Source of the DNA: an uncultured Eubacterium sp. | GTDB lineage: Bacteria > Bacillota > Clostridia > Lachnospirales > Lachnospiraceae | Assembly: GCA_910584065.1 (NCBI GenBank) | Contig: CAJTZN010000043.1 | Span: 1-30,152, forward strand | DNA: 30,152 nucleotides | Direction of reading: 5' to 3' | Shown: positions 1 to 6,537 of the stretch, piece after piece | Layout: every line of letters starts with the position of its first letter | Position numbering within the stretch: position 1 is the stretch's first letter | Notes under the pieces: model-generated | Database searches by the model: none | What the model was told of the DNA's origin: nothing | Seen by the model: only the letters and a program-made list of their open reading frames with translations | Position numbers and translations under genes: made by a program

Positions 1-1
1 A

Positions 2-148
2 AGGATGGAAAGCCACATGATTTACAATTATTTGGCTAAACTAAATGACATTGATAAAAAATTACTGGAAAAAATGATGCAAAATGGTGTTTTGATCAAA
101 GTTGGAAGCGGACCGACGACGAAATATAAAATGTTAGAAGGAAAATAG
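2..148 (+). CDS. C-terminal end of an unidentified protein (cut by window edge)
   Basis: An open frame enters from the left edge and stops with TAG at 146-148, giving about 48 residues. The visible tail has a helical stretch (LAKLNDIDKKLLEKMMQ) followed by a short beta-like end (IKVGSGPTTKYKML). A GxGxxTKY ending of this kind is common in the C-terminal winged-helix part of AlbA/Fic-like ATP-binding or DNA-binding proteins. That is only a resemblance, and the family cannot be named from this fragment. It is AT-rich compared with asnB next door. A perfect 12-bp inverted repeat lies just beyond the stop. Confidence 0.55.
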   Translation, partial: RMESHMIYNYLAKLNDIDKKLLEKMMQNGVLIKVGSGPTTKYKMLEGK

Positions 149-159
149 AAGTAAAATAT

Positions 160-232
160 AGTATCCAGTAGACGGATTCATCCAATGCTACTGGATACTT
201 AATGGATACTAATTGCCGTTTACTGGATACTT
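160..232. repeat. Repeated TACTGGATACT element with a 12-bp perfect hairpin
   Basis: AGTATCCAGTAG (160-171) is the exact inverse complement of CTACTGGATACT (188-199), with a 16-nt loop. TGGATACT recurs at 203-210 and TACTGGATACT at 221-231. The block sits between two convergent genes, so it could act as a terminator, but there is no clean T-tract directly after the stem. It could also be a small palindromic repeat family or a transposon remnant. Confidence 0.6.
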
Positions 233-263
233 TTCTCTTTGTTCAGACAACCACCTTTCCCAT

Positions 264-2147
264 CTATACAGACAGGGAGTACGTTTCGACCCAATAGCCC
301 ACCTGGAGGAAATAAGCCAGCATCTGCGGCCCGGCCATGAGCTGTCCGTACCATGGCTTTCCGTAGTCGCTTGGAGTCGAGAGGAAATGTTCCAGTTTCT
401 TTTTGTCAAGGATTCCAGTTAGCGGTGAATTGGTCCGGTAGGCCATCTCGCGGAGGCGGTCAGCCAGGAGCGACTCATAACCGGGATCGTATGTTTTCGG
501 ATATGGACTCTTTTTCCGGTACAGGACCGAATCCGGCAGGAACGCTTTTCCCGCTTCCACGAGCAGGCTTTTCGTCTGCCCGTCCCGGCACTTGAATTCC
601 CAGGGGATACTGTAGACATAATCCAGTATGCGGTGGTCGGCAAATGGCACGCGTGCTTCCAGGCCGGAGTACATACTGGCCCGGTCCATGCGGTTGAGTA
701 ACGTCATCATAAACCAGCGGATGTTCAGCCAGGCGATTTCCCGCCGTCTCGCTTCCTGCGGGGTGTCCTCCGCCAGACGGGGGGTGCTGCGGATCGTGTC
801 GAGATAAGCGTTTCGAGAGTAATCATCCATCCGCAGGGCGTCGGCGAAGTCATCCGTCAGGAGTGCTTTTCTCGCATCCATATCCCATGACCAGGGAAAG
901 GCGTTCTTCTGCCACAGATCCTCTCTGTGGAACCACGGATAGCCGCCGAAGATCTCGTCGGCGCATTCCCCGGTCAGCGCCACCTGGTTCGTCTGGGATA
1001 CGAGTTCGCAGAAATACAGCATCGAGGATTCCACGTCTGCCATGCACGGGAAATCCCGGGCGTCTACGGCCTTGTACAGATAATCGGCCTGTGTCCGGTT
1101 GTCGCATTCCAAAAAAGTGTGGTTGCTGCCGATAAAGGATGCCATTTCTTCCGCAAACGGACGGTCGAGCGAGGACTGGAACGCATTTGCCTGAAAGTTC
1201 TTCGAATTATCCTTGAAATCGAAGGAAAATGTATTGAGGGTGCGCCCCTTTTCTTTTAATTTGCTCTGGCAGACCGCGGCGACGAGGGAACTGTCGAGGC
1301 CGCCGGATAAAAAGCTGCAGATTGGGATGTCGGATACCATCTGCCGTTCGATGCTGTCCTCGACGAGCCAGTTTACTTTTTCCACCGTCTGTTCGTAGGA
1401 GTCCGTGTGCGGCCTGGCCTCCAGCTGCCAGAACAAGTGGTTCCGGTACTGGAAAAATGGCGGGGGCGTGCACGGGGAAAATGTGACGGCTTCCCCGGGC
1501 AGAACTTCTTTCATGTTCGCGAACCCCCCGCATCCCGGCGTTCTGGCGGGCCCGACGCTGAACACCTCATTCCAGCAGTTTTTGTCGGCTGCTGGCGGTA
1601 TGCCGTAGGCGAACAGTGCTTTTGGCTCGGAACCAAACACGAGCGTATCGTTGTAGATCTGGTAAAACAGCGGCTTTACCCCGAGGGGATCCCTTGCCAG
1701 AAGAAGAGTTCCACTCTGTTCCACATAAATGGCAAGGGCAAAAATGCCGTTCAGTTCTTCGAAAAAACGTTCTCCCATAACGAGAAACCCGTTCAGGATC
1801 ACTTCGGTGTCGCCGGTCGTGTTCCAGCGGAGCGGATAGGCGGAAAGTTTTTCCCGCAATTCCGCGGTGTTGTAAATTTCCCCATTGTAGACGATCGTGG
1901 CCGTGATCCCCTGATAGGAGGCCGTCATAGGCTGCGAGCCGCCCTGGAGGTCCCGGATCGAGAGACGTGTGTGAGCAAGACCGGCATGGTGGTACAGCCG
2001 GACATTCTCGTCATCGGGGCCGCGGTGTCTCAGGCACTCTTTCATTCGGATCAATGTATCATACCATTTGTTATTCTTTGATTTGCCACCAAAAGCCGGT
2101 GACAGGAGATCATATTTGTTCTGATAAAAACCAGCAATACCACACAT
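264..2147 (-). CDS. asnB: Asparagine synthase (glutamine-hydrolysing)
   Basis: This enzyme makes asparagine from aspartate, glutamine and ATP in the cytosol. The protein (627 aa, normal for the class B family) starts MCGIAGF, so removal of Met exposes the nucleophilic Cys of the class II glutaminase domain. RHRGPDD and YNGEIYN are further glutaminase signatures. The synthetase half carries the pyrophosphatase loop SGGLDSS and the downstream GECADEIFGGY motif. All expected catalytic elements are present. The start is supported by an AAGGGG ribosome binding site a few bases upstream on the minus strand. It lies 151 bp downstream of dpaB on the same strand, separated by a tandem-repeat block, so co-transcription is possible but uncertain. 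No clear promoter was seen upstream. Confidence 0.95.
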   Translation of the reverse strand: MCGIAGFYQNKYDLLSPAFGGKSKNNKWYDTLIRMKECLRHRGPDDENVRLYHHAGLAHTRLSIRDLQGGSQPMTASYQGITATIVYNGEIYNTAELREKLSAYPLRWNTTGDTEVILNGFLVMGERFFEELNGIFALAIYVEQSGTLLLARDPLGVKPLFYQIYNDTLVFGSEPKALFAYGIPPAADKNCWNEVFSVGPARTPGCGGFANMKEVLPGEAVTFSPCTPPPFFQYRNHLFWQLEARPHTDSYEQTVEKVNWLVEDSIERQMVSDIPICSFLSGGLDSSLVAAVCQSKLKEKGRTLNTFSFDFKDNSKNFQANAFQSSLDRPFAEEMASFIGSNHTFLECDNRTQADYLYKAVDARDFPCMADVESSMLYFCELVSQTNQVALTGECADEIFGGYPWFHREDLWQKNAFPWSWDMDARKALLTDDFADALRMDDYSRNAYLDTIRSTPRLAEDTPQEARRREIAWLNIRWFMMTLLNRMDRASMYSGLEARVPFADHRILDYVYSIPWEFKCRDGQTKSLLVEAGKAFLPDSVLYRKKSPYPKTYDPGYESLLADRLREMAYRTNSPLTGILDKKKLEHFLSTPSDYGKPWYGQLMAGPQMLAYFLQVGYWVETYSLSV

Positions 2148-2241
2148 AATTAACCCCTTTTCTGCGCTGCCTTGAATGGTTCAGCTAATGTTTGTGCCGC
2201 AGCGCGGGCGCAAACCAGCCGAGCGGATGTAAATCATGTCT

Positions 2242-2317
2242 GCATGGTCCCACGCCACTTGGGGCATGGTCCCACGCTACCTGGGGCATGGTCCCGTGCT
2301 ATTTGGGGCATGGACCC
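2242..2317. repeat. 22-bp tandem repeat, about 3.5 copies
   Basis: Three consecutive 22-bp units start at 2242, 2264 and 2286, each of the form GCATGGTCCCACGCYACYTG plus GG. A partial fourth begins at 2308. Units differ at only a few positions. The array spans the 3' end of dpaB, whose last codons and stop lie in the third and fourth units, and runs into the dpaB-asnB gap. Each unit junction can fold into a small hairpin (TGGGGC-ATG-GTCCCA, with one G-T pair). There are no unique spacers, so it is not a CRISPR array. Confidence 0.85.
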
Positions 2318-2898
2318 TGGATGACAGGCTGCAGCTGCTTTCCCGCCAGCGCCTGTTCGATCGTTTCTCCCAGAAATTCCATGTGGGCGATCATCGAATT
2401 TGGTTTTGTCTTATAATTATCCTGCCCAAAAGGAATGAAATAAATGTTTTTTGTATTTAAGAGGATGCCAATATTTTTCAGGTTCATACCGAGCGCGTCG
2501 TTTGTGGAGAGGGCCACGACGAGCGGACGGTTGTTTCGCAGATGTGCCTTTGCCGCCATCAAAACAGGCGTGTCGGATATCCCGTTTGCCAGTTTGGACA
2601 GCGTGTTCCCGGTGCAGGGGGCGATGACGAGAATGTCAAACAGGGCACCCGGCCCGATCGGTTCCGCGTCCGGTATCGTGGTGATCGGCTTTCGCCCGGT
2701 AATCTCTTCCGCCCGTTTCAGAAAATCTTTGCAGCTGCCGAACCGGCTGTCCGTCGTCGATGCGTGGTCCGAAAAGATCGGATACAGGTTTGCCCCGGTC
2801 GTCGCCAGATGTTTCAATTCCTCGAACACCTTCTGGTACGTGCAGTAGGAACCGGTAATGGCAATGCCGATGTTTTTGTTTGTAAAATCCATAGACAT
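2299..2898 (-). CDS. dpaB: Dipicolinate synthase subunit B (flavoprotein)
   Basis: With DpaA this protein makes dipicolinic acid from the lysine-pathway intermediate dihydroxytetrahydrodipicolinate in the sporulating mother cell. The 199-residue protein is a typical SpoVFB/DpaB. It has an N-terminal flavoprotein fold (IGIAITGSYCTY), the PCTGNTLSKLANGISDTPVLMA segment region that binds flavin, and the late NDALGMNLKNIGILLNTKN stretch characteristic of this family. The start is set by AAGGA upstream of ATG-TCT-ATG. It follows dpaA by 30 bp on the same strand, the usual spoVF order. Its extreme C-terminus (GPCPK) is encoded by a 22-bp tandem repeat unit, so the native tail may have been altered. 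Confidence 0.93.
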   Translation of the reverse strand: MSMDFTNKNIGIAITGSYCTYQKVFEELKHLATTGANLYPIFSDHASTTDSRFGSCKDFLKRAEEITGRKPITTIPDAEPIGPGALFDILVIAPCTGNTLSKLANGISDTPVLMAAKAHLRNNRPLVVALSTNDALGMNLKNIGILLNTKNIYFIPFGQDNYKTKPNSMIAHMEFLGETIEQALAGKQLQPVIQGPCPK

Positions 2899-2928
2899 AG
2901 TGTTCGTCCTTTCTTGATCTTTATGAAA

Positions 2929-3732
2929 TTATAATTTAAAATGACTGCAGATTTGTTTGGCGATGATATTGCCGGCTGTCTTCGGTGCGTACTTTCCGGG
3001 GATGCCGGGGCAGTCGATGACCCGGTCGGAAAGAGGTAACGGGAGTTTCAGGGAAAAGGAGCCGATGTTAAAGATCATGCAGCGATCCGGGAAACTCTCC
3101 CATATCTGATTGTGGAATGGGTTGGCGGGAGACGTATTTATGATGGTATTTACCTGATGTATCCTGTGGTTCCGGTCACGGAGTTCTTTTTCGCAGACAG
3201 TCTTAAAATGGTTTGATCTTGCAGTTTTAACGGCAGCGGGATCCGTGTCATAGATATAGATTTCATTTGTAAAAAGCTGAAGGATGTCAGCAATCTCCCG
3301 CCCGCAGTTCCCGTAACCGGCCAGGAGCACGCGGCAGTCGCAGATGGAAAAGGAAGTTTTTGACAGCAGCGGGATCAAAAGTCCCTCGGCGGTCAGGCGG
3401 GCGTTTTGGGCGACAAAGGAAGCCGATGACATGATGTCGTAATATTTTATGCCGTGATAGGTGCAGTAGGAAATGACGCCTTTTGGCAAATTGCCGCCGA
3501 TGATAATGTGTGAACTGGTAAGCATTCCCAAAAAACTGCGGATGGAGATGGAATCTGATATGGTAGTATTTACCATTTTTCCGTCTTTGGTAAAGGGAAT
3601 CCCGCAGATCACATAGCCGGATGTGGGGATTTCCGACCAGGAGGAACAAATGATCCCGCCCTTTTTTGCCATAGCTTCGGCGGTGTATTCCATGCGCGCG
3701 TCACCGGGAAGGATTGAGATAGGTAATTGCAT
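2929..3732 (-). CDS. dpaA: Dipicolinate synthase subunit A
   Basis: This is the NAD(P)-binding partner of DpaB in dipicolinate synthesis, needed for spore-core mineralisation and heat resistance. The 267-residue protein begins with the family-typical ILPGDARMEYTAEAMAKKG segment. It carries a Rossmann dinucleotide motif near the middle (VLLAGYGNCGREIADIL) followed by an acidic strand end (IYIYDTDPAA). C-terminal motifs include NTSPANPF and DCPGIPGKYAPKTAGNI, as in SpoVFA. It is somewhat shorter than the Bacillus protein (about 297 aa), but both ends align with the family. The GAGGG ribosome binding site sits next to the ATG. It is first in the dpaA-dpaB unit, with a plausible sporulation promoter upstream. 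Confidence 0.94.
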   Translation of the reverse strand: MQLPISILPGDARMEYTAEAMAKKGGIICSSWSEIPTSGYVICGIPFTKDGKMVNTTISDSISIRSFLGMLTSSHIIIGGNLPKGVISYCTYHGIKYYDIMSSASFVAQNARLTAEGLLIPLLSKTSFSICDCRVLLAGYGNCGREIADILQLFTNEIYIYDTDPAAVKTARSNHFKTVCEKELRDRNHRIHQVNTIINTSPANPFHNQIWESFPDRCMIFNIGSFSLKLPLPLSDRVIDCPGIPGKYAPKTAGNIIAKQICSHFKL

Positions 3733-3764
3733 ATGCTGCCCTCGGGATAGAAAGACTTATGAAC

Positions 3765-3792
3765 ATTATATGACAATTGTTTTTTGAGTGTG
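3765..3792 (-). promoter_or_regulatory. Possible mother-cell sigma E/K promoter for dpaA
   Basis: On the minus strand CATATAAT (complement of 3765-3772) matches the sigma-E/K -10 form CATAnnnT. An AC dinucleotide sits 17 nt upstream (complement of 3790-3791), as in sigma-K promoters. The element lies 33 bp upstream of the dpaA start. Mother-cell expression of spoVF is established in Bacillus; the assignment here rests on motif match only. Confidence 0.5.
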
Positions 3793-3798
3793 AAAATC

Positions 3799-3827
3799 TT
3801 GACATAAACAGGAAAAACCTTTATACT
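3799..3827 (+). promoter_or_regulatory. Sigma-A promoter of the SRP RNA
   Basis: TTGACA (3799-3804), a 17-bp spacer and TATACT (3822-3827) form a near-consensus housekeeping promoter. Predicted transcription starts near 3834, just ahead of the SRP RNA 5' helix. It overlaps the upstream region of the divergent dpaA promoter. Confidence 0.9.
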
Positions 3828-3840
3828 TATTTTGATAAGA

Positions 3841-4112
3841 TTTCCGTGCAGCCGGGGAGATAGCGGTGCCCTGTACCTGCAATCCGCTATAGCAGGGGTG
3901 TTGTCTTGCCTAGGGTCTTCTGAAAGGGAGCTGCCCTTTATAAGTGGCGTTGACATCTGGGTCTTACGCAACAGGAACTTGTGAACCGTGTCAGGTCAGG
4001 AATGAAGCAGCACTAAGCAAACCTTTCTGTGTGCCGTGAGGGTGCCTGGATCGAGCTAACTGTAGAGGTAACGTCCGTTAAGGAAGATTCGAAGCAGGAT
4101 GCACGGATTTTT
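3841..4112 (+). ncRNA. ffs: Signal recognition particle RNA, large (Alu-containing) bacterial type
   Basis: This is the RNA scaffold of the signal recognition particle, which binds Ffh and targets nascent membrane and secreted proteins. The 5' part has the Alu-domain signature of large Bacillus/Clostridium SRP RNAs (TAGCGGTGCCCTGTA, then AATCCGCTATAGCAGGG). The S-domain signature GTGAACCGTGTCAGGTC followed by the GGAA tetraloop (3999-4002) and GAAGCAGCACTAAG binds Ffh. The ends pair: TCCGTGCA (3843-3850) with TGCACGGA (4100-4107), followed by TTTTT (4108-4112), which also serves as the terminator. The helix closing the tetraloop has A-U (3998/4003) in place of the usual C-G, a compensated change. 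Exact ends are inferred. Confidence 0.95.
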
Positions 4113-4178
4113 ATACGAGGTGTGGAACAGATATGGATAACGACAGATAGGTAACATGTATGTAAAGAGGGGTAGCAG

Positions 4179-6497
4179 ATGGAAAATCGAGTTCAGATTA
4201 CGATAAATAGTATGAATTCCCTGAGCAGTGGGGATGTTTTATACGAAAAGGGAGAGGCGGTAACTTCGATCGGTCTTTTGGTAAAAGGCAGGGTGGAGGC
4301 TGTTTCGGATGGAATGTGCGCGATTCTCGGCTCGGGAAATTTTTTGGGCATATGCGACGTCGAAAAGGGGAGCCATACGTTTACCTATATCGCGAAAGAT
4401 GATGTGACAGTTTACGTTCTTGCTGTAAAAGGACTGGAGAGCGTCGAGCAGCTGTTGAAGGCGAAGCCGGAATACTGCGGGCTTTTAGTGACATCCCTGA
4501 ATTTCCTCACCGTCGAACTTCTGAAGCGTCTGACGCAGTATAAAAAAGAAAATGATTCTCTAAATGAATTTATAGATAAAAAATACCTGCTATGCGAAGA
4601 AGTCGGCAAGAGCAGCGGAGTGGAAATGGATACAGCTTCTTCCCGGCAGAAATTGGAAAAATATTTACAGACGTCGGTGGATCTGTCCGAAAAGACAGAA
4701 TATTACCGGCAGTGCGCGACGATCCCGATCGACGTACAGAAAAAATACTTTAGTGGAAGCGCCTATATCGCGTTCAGTCATTACCGGGAACAGTGCCAGG
4801 TCATTGATTCGCTCGTCAAGGCATGCGGATCGTACGGAGAGCATCTGTACCGCCATTTCATGGGACTTGTTCTGGATGAAGACAGTTTGTTCCAGACGGT
4901 GGCGAAGCTGGCCCTCGCGATGGCGGAAAAGGGAGTGAAGAACGGGCTGATCGACACCGCCGTCGATGAGATCGTTTCGAAGATCAATGATATCGAAGTC
5001 TTTTTGATCGATAAAGTCGGCATGGAGATCAATCTGGACCGCGAGAGGATGGAGCGGCTTTATTTTGCGCTTCTTTCAGGTGAGTCAGTGTCGGAGCAGG
5101 AGATGGAGGAACTGGATACGCCAGGCGTTGAGGTGTTGTACAATTCACTGGAACAGATCACGGACTATGCTCCGATCCATGTAAAAGTGAAGAGCGAGTT
5201 TATAGAAAATGTCGAAACCTTTACGAAGCTTTCCGATAAATTTGATAAGACGCCGGATCATATGAAACTGCGCAAAAGTATCACGGCCGGTTTTTTTGAG
5301 ATCTATGAGGCCGTGATCAAGAAAAGCTTTGATGATAAAAATCTGCCGCTGGCAGTGAAACTGTTTTTGGATTTTGGTTTTGTCAGCGAAAAACTTTTGA
5401 CGGAGAAAGAATTGGAAGAACTGATTTCCCTGCGCCCGGTCAAGTTTGCCGGGGAGGATGGATGCCGGGTTTATACGATGCGCAAATGGTTAAAGGCTGT
5501 GTACGACGGAGTAAAACTGACATCTAAAAATGAATTTGACCTTGATTATGAAGGACATCTCCGTGAACTGGTGAAGGAAAAACGTCTGGATAAAAAAGAT
5601 ATTCCGTCGGAGATGGCGGATAAGGATAAGCGCCTGCAGTTTGAGTGCCAGAACATGCTGCGGTACGGGGATAAGATCATAAACGGCAATATTAGCGCAT
5701 TTGTGCCAATCCTCTGTTCTGACGGCATCTATAACAGCATCAGCAAGTCATACCTGACTGAGGAGAAGATCAACCAGTCGGTAATGAAGGTGGAAGAGAT
5801 TGATTACTCCGTCTTTTACCGCGATAAACTCGTTACATACGAGAAGCCAGAGGGCATAAAAGCGACGGTGATCGAGAGGATCACGCCGGATGTCATTTTG
5901 TTCCCGGTGTACGGGAAAAACTGTCAGATGTGGCAGGATATCGAGGGTAAGAAAAGGAGTTCCAAGGGCAGGATTTTCATGCCGGCGCTGTTTGAAAAGG
6001 AACTTGATCCGGAGATTGTTCGTATTCTTGCCGCGTTTCGCTGGGAGAAATGCCGCACGGATATGGGAAGCCGCTGGAACGATTTCCTCACGCCGTCGCT
6101 TACAAGCGCATATTGTGATTATCTGCAGTTTTACCGAAAAAACAGCGATCTTTCGGTGGAAGCAAAACAGAAGGTGCGTGCGCAGCTTCAGCAGTGTAAT
6201 AATAAGTACAAGGAAGTGTTCTCGAAGGATTACGCGGACTGGATCCTGCGCGAGTCAAGAGGCGCGATGAAGCTGAGCCGTGTGGCGAGAACGATCTTAT
6301 TCACCTACTGCCCGTTCTCCGGTTCTGTTTATAAGGCGATCGAGGGGCAGACGGTATACGCGGAAGCGGCGAAAAAATATATGATCGACAATCGTGCCGC
6401 CATAAAGAATATTGATATGGTGATACACAAATTTGGGCGCGACGGAGTTGATGTACCGGTAGAGTTATTAAAAACATCAGAGTATTTAAAAGGATAG
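4179..6497 (+). CDS. Large protein with N-terminal cyclic-nucleotide-binding-type fold, function unknown
   Basis: This is a 772-residue soluble protein with no signal peptide or membrane segment. Residues about 8-105 read as a CRP/Fnr-type cupin-like fold: the SSGDVLYEKGEAVTSIGLLVKG strand pair, then a short SGNFLGI turn and a final VTVYVLA strand. The phosphate-binding cassette lacks the expected Glu and Arg (GNFLGICDVEKGSHTFTYIA region), so canonical cAMP binding is doubtful. There is no helix-turn-helix after it. Instead there is about 650 residues of mostly helical sequence and a C-terminal part with PDVILFPVYGKNCQMWQD and RGRIF-like strands that I do not recognise. The ribosome binding site is AGAGGGG, 6 bp from the ATG. 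It is followed by the pseudo-AAA+ gene after 40 bp, probably as one operon. No separate promoter was found; transcription may come through the SRP RNA terminator. Confidence 0.85.
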   Translation: MENRVQITINSMNSLSSGDVLYEKGEAVTSIGLLVKGRVEAVSDGMCAILGSGNFLGICDVEKGSHTFTYIAKDDVTVYVLAVKGLESVEQLLKAKPEYCGLLVTSLNFLTVELLKRLTQYKKENDSLNEFIDKKYLLCEEVGKSSGVEMDTASSRQKLEKYLQTSVDLSEKTEYYRQCATIPIDVQKKYFSGSAYIAFSHYREQCQVIDSLVKACGSYGEHLYRHFMGLVLDEDSLFQTVAKLALAMAEKGVKNGLIDTAVDEIVSKINDIEVFLIDKVGMEINLDRERMERLYFALLSGESVSEQEMEELDTPGVEVLYNSLEQITDYAPIHVKVKSEFIENVETFTKLSDKFDKTPDHMKLRKSITAGFFEIYEAVIKKSFDDKNLPLAVKLFLDFGFVSEKLLTEKELEELISLRPVKFAGEDGCRVYTMRKWLKAVYDGVKLTSKNEFDLDYEGHLRELVKEKRLDKKDIPSEMADKDKRLQFECQNMLRYGDKIINGNISAFVPILCSDGIYNSISKSYLTEEKINQSVMKVEEIDYSVFYRDKLVTYEKPEGIKATVIERITPDVILFPVYGKNCQMWQDIEGKKRSSKGRIFMPALFEKELDPEIVRILAAFRWEKCRTDMGSRWNDFLTPSLTSAYCDYLQFYRKNSDLSVEAKQKVRAQLQQCNNKYKEVFSKDYADWILRESRGAMKLSRVARTILFTYCPFSGSVYKAIEGQTVYAEAAKKYMIDNRAAIKNIDMVIHKFGRDGVDVPVELLKTSEYLKG

Positions 6498-6537
6498 AAA
6501 AAGTACGTAAGGAAGTTCTACGGAAGTTGAGGTTGTT

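Noticed and set aside
2242..2317. Possible CRISPR array
   Set aside because: The units are contiguous, with no spacers, and overlap a coding sequence.
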